From: an uncultured Clostridia bacterium
GTDB lineage: Bacteria > Bacillota > Clostridia > Lachnospirales > CAG-274
Assembly: GCA_944384235.1 (NCBI GenBank)
Contig: CALWSP010000001.1
Coordinates: forward strand, 124,001-188,000
Direction of reading: 5' to 3'
DNA length: 64,000 bases
Part shown: positions 16,539 to 24,974 of the stretch, in pieces
Position numbering within the stretch: position 1 is the first letter of the stretch
How the letters are laid out: every line of letters begins with the position of its first letter
The notes under the pieces: model-generated
Databases searched by the model: none
What the model saw: only the letters and a program-made list of their open reading frames with translations
What the model was told of the DNA's origin: nothing
Translations under genes and position numbers: made by a program

Positions 16539-17756
16539 TTATTTTAATATTCTTTTTGCACCAACATAGTTTTTAACTGAGTAGTTATCGTTAAGGCTTG
16601 AAATTGTTACACCATCACTGCTACCATTTGGAGAGTGAATGTATTTTCCATCTCCTACATACATAGCAACGTGGGAAATAACTGAATTGCCACCTGTGTT
16701 AAAGAAAATTAAATCTCCAGGGACTAGCTCAGATTTTGAAACAGACACACCTTGAGTGAACATATCTCTTGATGTTCTATTTAAGGTGATTCCAAAGTTT
16801 TTATAAACGCTATATATAAAACCTGAACAGTCAACACCAGATGTTAAGTCTGTTCCTCCCCAAACGTAAGGAGTTCCTAAAAATTGTTTTGAATATTCAA
16901 TTAATTCACGGCCATCTACATCGCCAGTGAATTTGAAGTTCTTTTCATAATCTGATGTTATTGTTTCTTGAATTAATTCATCAAGGTTAGTGTTTTCTGG
17001 CTTTTTACCATTTTTTAAGTTTATGTATTCAGCTTTTACAAAACCCTGGTTTTTATCATCATCTTCTACTAAAATCCAGCCATCTTCATAGCCAATTACT
17101 GAAAGGTTATAGCCTGATGTAAGGGCACGAAGAATTTTTGAATTAGTGTTTGGAAACTCTCTTAAATTTAAACTTGGGACTTCAACAACTGCATAAATAT
17201 CATTTGAGGCTTCATTTGAAGCTGTTTGATTATCTAAAGTTGCTGTTGTTTCTGTTGAAGAAGTTGGAGCTTGTACTTCTGGGAGATACTGCAAAAGAGA
17301 ACCTTGCATATTATCTGAATGGATATAGCACTGCATACCGTTAAATTTAATTTGGTACCAGTTTCCGTATTTTCCTGAAGTTACGAAAACTTGGCCTTTT
17401 TTAGCCTTACCAACTTCGATTGATGTAGCACTTGGGTTTGTGCGAACTGAAGCCTCGTCTGAAATGCAAGTTGCATCAGTTTGGTAGATTGAGATGTATT
17501 GAGCATTTACAAAGGCGTCTGTTACACCTGGTTTATTTACTTTAAACCAGCCATTATTAGCGTTACCTGTTATTGTGAGTGTTTCGCCTATTTTGGCAGA
17601 ACCTAAAATTCTTGCTTGTGTAGAATTATATGAACGCAGGTTAACGGAAGTGGCTGTGACTTTTGCTAAATTAGAAGCTAAAGCTGTTGAGCTCATAGCT
17701 AAAGTAAGCAAACAACCAGCAAAGATTGACCTAGTTATTATCTTTTGTTTTAGCAT
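16539..17756 (-). CDS. Secreted SH3-NlpC/P60 peptidoglycan endopeptidase
   Basis: 405 residues. Signal peptide (to about residue 27, STALAS), three bacterial SH3 domains (about 30-92, 93-155, 187-247; VNLRSYNS, ASVRTNPS, LNLREFPN) and a C-terminal NlpC/P60 domain. Its catalytic Cys is in GVDCSGFIYS, His in ISHVAMYVGD and third polar position in YIHSPN. It should cut the D-Glu-diamino acid bond of stem peptides outside the membrane. A paralogue with one SH3 domain lies at 46256-47014, and the two share promoter layout and a tandem hexamer operator. Confidence 0.93.
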   Translation of the reverse strand: MLKQKIITRSIFAGCLLTLAMSSTALASNLAKVTATSVNLRSYNSTQARILGSAKIGETLTITGNANNGWFKVNKPGVTDAFVNAQYISIYQTDATCISDEASVRTNPSATSIEVGKAKKGQVFVTSGKYGNWYQIKFNGMQCYIHSDNMQGSLLQYLPEVQAPTSSTETTATLDNQTASNEASNDIYAVVEVPSLNLREFPNTNSKILRALTSGYNLSVIGYEDGWILVEDDDKNQGFVKAEYINLKNGKKPENTNLDELIQETITSDYEKNFKFTGDVDGRELIEYSKQFLGTPYVWGGTDLTSGVDCSGFIYSVYKNFGITLNRTSRDMFTQGVSVSKSELVPGDLIFFNTGGNSVISHVAMYVGDGKYIHSPNGSSDGVTISSLNDNYSVKNYVGAKRILK

Positions 17757-17777
17757 AAAATACTTCCTTCCTGTAAT

Positions 17778-17794
17778 TGTTACTTAAATGTTAC
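17778..17794. promoter_or_regulatory. WalR-like tandem hexamer box
   Basis: On the + strand TGTTAC-TTAAA-TGTTAC, matching TGTWAH-N5-TGTWAH; a further TGTAAT abuts at 17772-17777. It lies directly downstream of the -10 of the NlpC gene, over the expected start site, a position that would suit repression. Confidence 0.55.
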
Positions 17795-17799
17795 GATAT

Positions 17800-17828
17800 A
17801 TTTTACCTTAAAAAACCAAATTTGTCAA
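17800..17828 (-). promoter_or_regulatory. Promoter of the SH3-NlpC gene
   Basis: Minus strand TTGACA, 17-bp spacer, TAAAAT. Confidence 0.8.
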
Positions 17829-17922
17829 GTGTTTAAGCATAATTTTAATAATTTAGGGGATAAAATGTATAAAAAATGTTACTTACTTTAAAGTTTGTAT
17901 ATGTGATAAATTTATGTTGTTA

Positions 17923-17951
17923 TTGAAAAAAGTTTTTTGCTTTGGTATAAT
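17923..17951 (+). promoter_or_regulatory. Promoter of the rdgB-yfcE-tex operon
   Basis: TTGAAA, 17-bp spacer, TATAAT, about 48 bp before the TTG start. Confidence 0.75.
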
Positions 17952-17998
17952 AAATTTAGTTTATGGAATTTATGGATTAAATTAAGGAGGGTTTTACT

Positions 17999-18589
17999 TT
18001 GAGAAGAATTGTATTTGCTACAAAAAACAAAAACAAACTTGAAGAAATAAAGGCTAAGTTACCAGAGTATGAAATTGTTAGTATGGAAGAAGCTGGCTTT
18101 AATATGGAAATTGAAGAAAATGGCAAAACATTTGAGGAAAATGCAATTATTAAAGCCGAAGCTATTTCTAAAAGTTTAAATGAAATTGTTATGGCTGATG
18201 ATTCTGGGCTTGAAATTGATTATTTAGACAAAGCTCCTGGAGTTTTATCTGCTAGATTTTTAGGCCACGACACTTCTTATGATGTTAAAAACAAAAAAAT
18301 ATTAGAAATGTTAGATGGTGTTGAAGAAGAAAAAAGAAGTGCTAGATTTGTTTGTGCTATTGCAATAGCTATTCCTAATATGGATACTAAAGTTGTTAGA
18401 GGAACTATTGAAGGAGTTATTGGGCAAGAGCAAAAGGGAGAAAATGGGTTTGGATACGACCCAATTTTTGTTGTTAAAGAGCTTAACAAAACTACTGCCG
18501 AGCTTTCTATGGAAGAAAAAAACAAAATTAGCCACAGAGGCAGGGCTTTAGAGCTTGCTTTAGATGTTTTAAAGGAAATGAATATATGA
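17999..18589 (+). CDS. rdgB: XTP/dITP pyrophosphatase (RdgB/HAM1)
   Basis: 196 residues. Hallmarks: FATKNKNKLEEI at the N-terminus, ADDSGLEIDYL and the C-terminal GFGYDPIF. It hydrolyses non-canonical XTP, dITP and ITP to monophosphates, keeping deaminated purines out of nucleic acids. The start is TTG, 8 nt after AAGGAGGG; the frame carries the family's normal N-terminus right there. First gene of an operon, overlapping the next by 4 bp (ATGA). Confidence 0.95.
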   Translation: MRRIVFATKNKNKLEEIKAKLPEYEIVSMEEAGFNMEIEENGKTFEENAIIKAEAISKSLNEIVMADDSGLEIDYLDKAPGVLSARFLGHDTSYDVKNKKILEMLDGVEEEKRSARFVCAIAIAIPNMDTKVVRGTIEGVIGQEQKGENGFGYDPIFVVKELNKTTAELSMEEKNKISHRGRALELALDVLKEMNI

Positions 18590-19065
18590 AAATTTTAGTT
18601 TTAAGCGACACTCACAGAAACTTGGAGAGGGTATACAAAGTTTTAAACTCTTTAAAAGATGAAATTGATTGTGTTATCCATTGTGGCGATGTATGTGATG
18701 ATGTTGAGCTTTTAAAAAAGAAATATGATTTTAAGTTTTACAATGTAAGAGGAAATTGCGACAGTGATGTTAATGTTCCTAGTGAGCTATTTTTTGAGCT
18801 TTGCGGAAAGAAGTTTTTTATTACTCACGGAGATATGTATGGTGTGAACTGGGGGTATGACAGAATATGTTACAAAGGGGCTGAAGTGGGAGCTGACATT
18901 TGCATTTTTGGACATACTCACATACCAACTATTGAAAAATATTTTGATATGTTTATTTTAAACCCAGGTAGCCTTGCATCACCTAGAGGAAACAGCAATT
19001 TTTCTTATGGTTTTATAGAAATTATAGACAACAAATTAGATGTTAAAATTTGTGAATTAAGATAG
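18586..19065 (+). CDS. yfcE: YfcE/MJ0936-family metallophosphoesterase
   Basis: 159 residues with all metal-binding blocks of the family: LSDTHRN, HCGDVCD, RGNCD, THGDMYG and FGHTHIP. A small cytoplasmic phosphodiesterase; the physiological substrate of this family is not settled. It overlaps rdgB by four bases, a pairing common in Clostridia, and is followed 11 bp later by tex. Confidence 0.92.
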   Translation: MKILVLSDTHRNLERVYKVLNSLKDEIDCVIHCGDVCDDVELLKKKYDFKFYNVRGNCDSDVNVPSELFFELCGKKFFITHGDMYGVNWGYDRICYKGAEVGADICIFGHTHIPTIEKYFDMFILNPGSLASPRGNSNFSYGFIEIIDNKLDVKICELR

Positions 19066-19076
19066 GGATAGAGTAT

Positions 19077-21215
19077 ATGGATATTTTAAAAAGTTTAGCT
19101 AACGAATTTAAATTAAAAGATTTTCAGGTTGAAAACACAGTTAAGTTAATTGACGAAGGAAATACAATTCCTTTTATTGCTAGATACAGAAAGGAAATGA
19201 CAGGGTCTTTAGACGATGTTATTTTAAGAGAGTTTTTTGAAAGGTTAAATTATTTAAGAAACCTTGAGCAAAGGAGAGAGCAAGTTAGAGAGTTAATTAA
19301 GGAGCAAGAAAAACTAACTGACGAAATTAATTTAGCCTTAGACAAGGCAAGCACTATGGCTGAAATTGAGGATATTTACATTCCTTTTAGGCCAAAAAGA
19401 AGAACTAGGGCAACTATTGCAAAAGAAAAAGGGCTTGAACCTTTAGCAAACGAAATTTTTATGCAACAAACAAAAGAGAGTTTAGAAGATGTTGCTAAAA
19501 AGTATATTTCAGCTGAAAAGGGCGTTGAAAGTGTTGAAGACGCTTTAAATGGTGCTAAAGATATTATTGCTGAGCAAATTTCTTGTGAAGCTTCGTTTAG
19601 AGCTTTAGTTAGAAAAATGACATACAGCGACGCATTGATTACTACAAAAGCTACTGAAGATGGCGTTGAAAGTGTTTTTGAAATGTATTACGATTTTAGC
19701 GAGCCTGTAAAGAAAATAGCTTCACATAGGATTTTAGCTATAAACAGAGGCGAAAAGGAAAAAGTTTTAAATGTTAAAATTGAGGCTAATGTTGAAAACA
19801 TTTTAAAGGCAATTGAAAAGAAAGTTATTAGAAAAAATCAATTTACTGAAAATATTCTTAAAGAGTGTATTGAGGACAGTTACAAAAGGCTTATAGCTCC
19901 ATCTGTTGAAAGAGAGATTAGAAACGATTTAACAGAAAAGGCAGAGGAGAGTGCTATTAAAGTTTTTGGTGAAAATTTAAAACAATTACTTTTACAACCA
20001 CCTATTAAAGACAAAATTATTTTAGCTCTTGACCCTGGTTACAGAACAGGTTGTAAAGTTGCTGTTATAGACGGAATTGGCAAGGTTTTAGACACTGGTG
20101 TTATATATCCCGTTCCTCCACACAACAAGGTTAAAGAGGCCGAAAAGATTGTTTTAGATTTAATTAGAAAATATAATGTTGACATAGTTGCTATTGGAAA
20201 CGGCACTGCATCAAGAGAAACAGAAATGTTTGTTGTTGAGTTTTTAAAGAAGATAGAGAGGGAAATATATTATATTATTGTAAATGAGGCTGGAGCATCT
20301 GTTTATTCAGCATCTAAGCTTGGTTCTGAAGAATTTCCTGACTTTGATGTGGCATTAAGAAGTGCAGTTAGCCTTGGAAGAAGATTACAAGACCCATTGG
20401 CTGAACTTGTTAAAATTGAGCCAAAAAGTATTGGTGTTGGGCAATATCAGCACGATATGAACCAAAAAAGGTTAGGTGAGGCTCTTGGAGGCGTTGTTGA
20501 GGGCTGTGTGAACAGTGTTGGTGTTAATTTAAACACAGCATCTGTTTCGCTTTTATCTTATGTGGCTGGCATTAGTAGCTCAGTTGCTAAAAACATTATT
20601 GCATACAGAGAAGAAAATGGAAAGTTTAAAGAAAGAAAAGAGCTTTTAAAAGTGGCAAAATTAGGGCCTAAGGCTTTTGAGCAGTGTGCTGGCTTTTTAA
20701 GAATTTTAGATGGTACATCAGCTCTTGACAGCACTGCTGTTCACCCTGAAAGCTACAAAGTTGCAAAGCAAATTATAGAAAAGTTAGGTTACAGCCTTGA
20801 AGATATAAAAAACGGCGGAATAAAGGACATTAGAAGCGCTATTAAAGACACTGAAAAGCTGGCAGAAGAATTAAATGTTGGTGTGCCAACTCTTTGCGAC
20901 ATTATAGCTGAAATTGAAAAGCCTGGTTGCGACATAAGAGATGATATGCCAAAGCCAATTTTAAAATCTGATGTTTTAACAATGGAGGATTTAACGCCAG
21001 GTATGGTTTTAAAGGGAACTGTTAGAAACGTAATTGACTTTGGTGTATTTGTGGATATTGGTGTTCATCAAGACGGATTGGTGCATATATCTGAAATTTG
21101 CGACAAATACATTAAGCACCCATTAGATGTAGTTAGCGTTGGGGAAATTGTAGATGTTAAAGTTTTAGATGTTGATGTTAAAAAGCACAGAATATCTTTA
21201 TCTATGAAAATATAA
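19077..21215 (+). CDS. tex: Tex-family RNA-binding transcription accessory protein
   Basis: 712 residues, the usual length. N-terminal helical Tex domain (RYRKEMTGSLDD, residues about 38-50), YqgF/RNase H-like fold (about 320-450; ALDPGYRTGCKVAVID), helix-hairpin-helix region (about 485-560; NTASVSLLSYVAGIS, GPKAFEQCAGFLRI) and C-terminal S1 domain (about 640-710; GTVRNVIDFGVFVDIG). It binds nucleic acid and influences transcription and translation; the exact role in Clostridia is unknown. Last gene of the rdgB operon. Confidence 0.95.
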   Translation: MDILKSLANEFKLKDFQVENTVKLIDEGNTIPFIARYRKEMTGSLDDVILREFFERLNYLRNLEQRREQVRELIKEQEKLTDEINLALDKASTMAEIEDIYIPFRPKRRTRATIAKEKGLEPLANEIFMQQTKESLEDVAKKYISAEKGVESVEDALNGAKDIIAEQISCEASFRALVRKMTYSDALITTKATEDGVESVFEMYYDFSEPVKKIASHRILAINRGEKEKVLNVKIEANVENILKAIEKKVIRKNQFTENILKECIEDSYKRLIAPSVEREIRNDLTEKAEESAIKVFGENLKQLLLQPPIKDKIILALDPGYRTGCKVAVIDGIGKVLDTGVIYPVPPHNKVKEAEKIVLDLIRKYNVDIVAIGNGTASRETEMFVVEFLKKIEREIYYIIVNEAGASVYSASKLGSEEFPDFDVALRSAVSLGRRLQDPLAELVKIEPKSIGVGQYQHDMNQKRLGEALGGVVEGCVNSVGVNLNTASVSLLSYVAGISSSVAKNIIAYREENGKFKERKELLKVAKLGPKAFEQCAGFLRILDGTSALDSTAVHPESYKVAKQIIEKLGYSLEDIKNGGIKDIRSAIKDTEKLAEELNVGVPTLCDIIAEIEKPGCDIRDDMPKPILKSDVLTMEDLTPGMVLKGTVRNVIDFGVFVDIGVHQDGLVHISEICDKYIKHPLDVVSVGEIVDVKVLDVDVKKHRISLSMKI

Positions 21216-21230
21216 AAATGAATATGTATT

Positions 21231-21266
21231 AATATAAAAGACACCTAAAAAGTGTCTTTTATATTT
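21231..21266. terminator. Terminator between tex and the DUF1540 gene
   Basis: 14-bp stem AATATAAAAGACAC/GTGTCTTTTATATT with 7-nt loop; T-rich on both outer sides, usable in both directions. Confidence 0.75.
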
Positions 21267-21275
21267 GGAAAAAAT

Positions 21276-21431
21276 TTACATATACTCAAATGAAAGACAT
21301 TCTGTTTCGCAGCAATCCTTTGCACAGTTACAGTCCTTACCGATTACAATATCAGTAAGAGTGCAATACTCAGACTTATCGTGGTATTTACAAGAATCTA
21401 CTCTACATTTAATTGAATTATTAATTGCCAT
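21276..21431 (-). CDS. Small Cys-rich DUF1540-family protein, 51 aa
   Basis: Begins MAINNSIKCRVDSCKYHDKS on the minus strand; a GGAGGTG site lies just before the ATG. It has eight Cys in 51 residues, in the pattern CxxxxC...C...CxC...CC...C. This matches the DUF1540 layout (Cys-xxxx-Cys, a Tyr, then further Cys and an I-x-I/V-G motif). Function is unknown; the Cys arrangement suggests metal binding. It is convergent with tex and divergent from the dipeptidase gene. The overlapping + strand frame is only its antisense. Confidence 0.82.
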   Translation of the reverse strand: MAINNSIKCRVDSCKYHDKSEYCTLTDIVIGKDCNCAKDCCETECLSFEYM

Positions 21432-21496
21432 AGTTAATCACCTCCGATATTTATTGTTGCCATTTTAAAAAAGATTATACAAGGAGTGAAAGTTTT

Positions 21497-22399
21497 ATGA
21501 AAATATTTGATTGTCATTGTGACACAATAACAGAAGCTTATTTTAAAAATTTTGAAATGTATGAAAACAATTTACACATTGATTTTTTAAGGCTTAAAAA
21601 TTTTGAAAAAGCTATTCAAGTTTTTGCAATATGGTTAGATAAAAAACATCACGATTTAGCTTTTGAAAAAACTTTAAAAAGTATTGATTTTTTTAAAGCC
21701 CAAATTGAAAAAAACAAGGATATTATATCTTTAAATATTGAAGAAAAAAACATTAGTGCAATAATGTCTATTGAGGGTGGAGAAGCTATTGAAAGCAGTT
21801 TAGAAAAATTAGAGTTTTTATATGAAAAAGGTGTTAAGTTAATGACTTTAACTTGGAACTACAAAAACAGCATAGGAAGCGGGGCATTATCAGGCTTTAA
21901 CGACGGGCTTACAGAATTTGGAAAGAAAGTTATTAAAAAAATGAATGAATTAAATATGCTTATTGATGTATCACATTTAAATGACAAAGGTTTTTTTGAT
22001 GTTTTTAATTTAACTACAAAGCCATTTATTGCATCTCACTCTAATTGCAGAAGTGTATTTGATTTTCCAAGAAATTTAAGTGACGACCAATTAAGAGCAA
22101 TAAAAGAGAGTAGTTCAATTGTTGGAATTAATTTATATCCTGATTTTATAGACGGAGAATATGGGGAGATTGACAACATTTTAAGGCATATTGACCATAT
22201 TATGAACAAGGTTTCAGAAAAAGCAGTTGGACTTGGTTGCGATTTTGACGGCATTTCAAGAACGCCAAAGGAAATTAGCAACATTTCTGAAATTTATGTT
22301 TTATATGACAGAGTTAAAAATGTTTGGGGAGAGGATATTGCAAACAAATTATTTTTTGAAAATATGTATAATTTTTGGTTAGAAAATAATTTTTGTTGA
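21497..22399 (+). CDS. Membrane dipeptidase (renal dipeptidase, peptidase M19)
   Basis: 300 residues. Zinc-ligand motifs of family M19: FDCHCDT (7-13), the bridging Glu in SIEGGEA, DVSHLND, ASHSNCR and LGCDFDGI near the C-terminus. It should cleave dipeptides, including those with D-residues at the C-terminal side. No signal peptide, so it is cytoplasmic here. AAGGAG site before ATG. Monocistronic. Confidence 0.93.
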   Translation: MKIFDCHCDTITEAYFKNFEMYENNLHIDFLRLKNFEKAIQVFAIWLDKKHHDLAFEKTLKSIDFFKAQIEKNKDIISLNIEEKNISAIMSIEGGEAIESSLEKLEFLYEKGVKLMTLTWNYKNSIGSGALSGFNDGLTEFGKKVIKKMNELNMLIDVSHLNDKGFFDVFNLTTKPFIASHSNCRSVFDFPRNLSDDQLRAIKESSSIVGINLYPDFIDGEYGEIDNILRHIDHIMNKVSEKAVGLGCDFDGISRTPKEISNISEIYVLYDRVKNVWGEDIANKLFFENMYNFWLENNFC

Positions 22400-22534
22400 A
22401 ATTAGAATAACTTTGTTGTAAAATTAACATATATAATATTTTATATAAATATATATTGACAATTTTGAGCAAATAAATTTTATTTGTACAGATTGATATT
22501 ATTTATATGAGTATATATGGAGGGGGTTTTATTT

Positions 22535-23728
22535 ATGAAATTATCTAAAATTGCAACATTAGTTAGACCATCTCAGACATTATCTATATCTGACAGAGCT
22601 AATTTAGAAAGAGAAAAGGGTATTGATATTATTAATTTTAGTGCTGGTGAGCCTGACTTTGACACTCCAGAAAATGTTAAAATGGCAGCTATTTCAGCTA
22701 TTGAGGACGGGTTTACCAAGTATACAGAGTATGAAGGTATATATGATTTAAGGGCAGCAGTTGCTGACTATTTAGAGAGATTTAATTTAAAATATGCTCC
22801 AGAGCAAATTGTTGTTAGCAACGGAAGTAAACACGCTTTAAAGAACGCTTTTACTGCAATTATTGACCCAGGTGACGAGGTTATTGTGCCTGCACCTTAT
22901 TGGAACAGCTATATTGATATTATAAATATGGTTTATGGCGTGCCAGTTGTTGTGAAAACTAAAAAAGAAAATGTTTTTAAAATTACTGTGGAAGAGCTTG
23001 AAAGGGTATACACTGAAAAAACAAAAGTTATTATTATTAACAGCCCAAACAACCCTACTGGCGTTATGTATACAGAGCAGGAACTTAGAGAAATAGCTGA
23101 ATTTGCTGTTGAAAAAGACCTTTTTGTTATATCTGACGAGGTATATCAATCTTTAGTTTATAGCAAAAAGTTACAGCATATTAGCATTGCTTCTCTTGGA
23201 AAAGAAATATATGAAAGGACTATTGTTATAACAAGCCTTTCTAAAAAATATGCTATGACTGGTTGGAGAGTTGGTTTTTCTGCATCAAATTTAGAAGTTG
23301 CAAAGGCTATTGGAAACATTCAATCAAATTCCACTTCAAATGTTAATTCAATTGCTCAAGTGGCTGCTATTGAGGCTTTAGACAACACAGAAGAAGAAGC
23401 TGAAAAAATGCTTAAAGAGTTTCAGCACAGGAGAGATTATATAGCTCAAAGAATTTCTGACATTCCTCTTATTAGTTGTATGATTCCAAAGGGGGCTTTC
23501 TATCTTTTTGTGGACATTTCTAAATTAATTGGCGAAAAGGTAGATGGAGTAGAAATAAAAAGCAGTAAAGATGTTGCTGAGATTTTAATGGACAAATACA
23601 AGGTGGCAGTTGTTCCATCTGAAGCTTTTGGATATGAGAATTATATTAGAATTTCATATGCTACAAGTATGAGAGATATTGTAGAAGGTGCTAGAAGAAT
23701 TGAAAAATTTGTTAAAGACCACTTTTAA
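22535..23728 (+). CDS. Class I/II PLP-dependent aminotransferase (aspartate aminotransferase type)
   Basis: 397 residues from the ATG at 22535. An in-frame ATG at 22517 lies inside the ribosome site (ATGGAGGGGG) and is rejected as start. Motifs: SAGEPDFDTP (substrate loop), NSPNNPTGVMY, PLP-binding Lys in SLSKKYAMTGWRVGFS, and the substrate-carboxylate Arg in YIRISYATS. It probably interconverts aspartate/2-oxoglutarate and oxaloacetate/glutamate; the family also uses aromatic acids. A TTGACA at 22458-22463 may be its -35. Confidence 0.92.
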   Translation: MKLSKIATLVRPSQTLSISDRANLEREKGIDIINFSAGEPDFDTPENVKMAAISAIEDGFTKYTEYEGIYDLRAAVADYLERFNLKYAPEQIVVSNGSKHALKNAFTAIIDPGDEVIVPAPYWNSYIDIINMVYGVPVVVKTKKENVFKITVEELERVYTEKTKVIIINSPNNPTGVMYTEQELREIAEFAVEKDLFVISDEVYQSLVYSKKLQHISIASLGKEIYERTIVITSLSKKYAMTGWRVGFSASNLEVAKAIGNIQSNSTSNVNSIAQVAAIEALDNTEEEAEKMLKEFQHRRDYIAQRISDIPLISCMIPKGAFYLFVDISKLIGEKVDGVEIKSSKDVAEILMDKYKVAVVPSEAFGYENYIRISYATSMRDIVEGARRIEKFVKDHF

Positions 23729-23733
23729 ATGAC

Positions 23734-23766
23734 AAAAACAGCTTTGAAAAATCAAAGCTGTTTTTT
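23734..23766. terminator. Bidirectional terminator (aminotransferase / hydF)
   Basis: AAAAACAGCTTTGA / TCAAAGCTGTTTTT stem with a four-A loop and a T run on both strands. Confidence 0.92.
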
Positions 23767-23768
23767 AT

Positions 23769-24965
23769 TTATAGCATATTATAGTATTCAGGGAAAATTT
23801 CTATGCTTCTTTTTAATATATTTTGTGTGTAGGCAATGAAAATGCCATAGTTTGTTATTGGAACATTTTGTTCTTGACAAATTTTAATTCGATGTTTCAT
23901 TTCTTTTTCGTTTAATGTGCAAGCTCCACAATGAATGACGACTTTATATTTTGACAAGTTTGAAGGAAAATCTGCGCCAGAAGTAAAGTCTATTTGTATT
24001 TCTTTATGGATATGATTTTTTAACCAATTAGGTATTTTTACTGTTCCAATATCTTCACATTGTCTATGGTGTGTGCAACCTTCTGATATTAAAATTTTAT
24101 CTCCATCATTTAAGTTATCAACAGCTTTTACAGCTTTTATAGCCTCAGTTAAATCTCCTTTATATCTAGCAAAGAGAATTGAAAAAGAGGTTAGATATAT
24201 GTCAGATGGGACTATATTTTTGACATAGGAAAAAGCTTGCGAATCTGTTATTACAACTTTAGGTTTTTGGTGGAGATTTTTAAGAGTTATTTCAAGCTCT
24301 GTATCTCTTGTTATTAAAGCAGATGCGCCACTATCTAAAACATCTCTTATGGTTTGTTGTTGTGGCAAAATGAGCCTACCTTTAGGAGCAGAGCTATCAA
24401 TAGGGACAACAAGAAGAACTAAATCGTTAGGGGAGAGTTTATCGCCTATAATTTGTTTAGGGTTTATATCTTGTTTATTAAAAGATGCTATTTTATTTTT
24501 TAAAGCGTCTATATTTTCCTTTGTTTTAGAGGACACCCAAATGGAGTTTTCTAGATTATAGAGTTTATCCACCTTATCCATTTTATTTAGGACAATTAAA
24601 TAGGGAATGTTTTCATTTTTTATTTTGTCTATTAAAGTTTTATCCTCTTTAGTTAAACCTATGCTACCATCAACAACAACTAAAGCTATGTCTGTTTTAT
24701 TAAGCATTTTATATGTTTTTTCTATTCTTTGTTTTCCAAGCTCGCTATTATCATCAATTCCTGGTGTGTCAATTAAAACAACTGGGCCAAGAGGCAAAAG
24801 CTCCATAGCTTTTTGGACAGGGTCAGTTGTTGTGCCTTTTATTTCTGATATTATAGAGAGATTTTGGGAGGTTATTGCATTTATTATGCTGGATTTTCCA
24901 GAGTTTGTTTTGCCAAATATTCCAATATGTATTCTATCTGAATTTGGTGTGTTATTTAGGCTCAT
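23769..24965 (-). CDS. hydF: [FeFe] hydrogenase H-cluster maturation GTPase HydF
   Basis: 398 residues. GTPase domain with P-loop GKTNSGKSS (about 14-22), DTPGIDD and NKMDK. The C-terminal cluster-binding region has CTHHRQCEDIG and HCGACTLNEKEM, giving the HydF Cys/His ligand set. It is the scaffold that receives the di-iron subcluster and hands it to hydrogenase HydA. GGAGG site before ATG. It is 9 bp downstream of hydG and ends the operon. Confidence 0.96.
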   Translation of the reverse strand: MSLNNTPNSDRIHIGIFGKTNSGKSSIINAITSQNLSIISEIKGTTTDPVQKAMELLPLGPVVLIDTPGIDDNSELGKQRIEKTYKMLNKTDIALVVVDGSIGLTKEDKTLIDKIKNENIPYLIVLNKMDKVDKLYNLENSIWVSSKTKENIDALKNKIASFNKQDINPKQIIGDKLSPNDLVLLVVPIDSSAPKGRLILPQQQTIRDVLDSGASALITRDTELEITLKNLHQKPKVVITDSQAFSYVKNIVPSDIYLTSFSILFARYKGDLTEAIKAVKAVDNLNDGDKILISEGCTHHRQCEDIGTVKIPNWLKNHIHKEIQIDFTSGADFPSNLSKYKVVIHCGACTLNEKEMKHRIKICQEQNVPITNYGIFIAYTQNILKRSIEIFPEYYNML

Positions 24966-24974
24966 AAATACCTC

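Noticed and set aside
21265..21468. Plus-strand frame of 67 codons
   Set aside because: Antisense of the DUF1540 gene; no ribosome site and no family resemblance.
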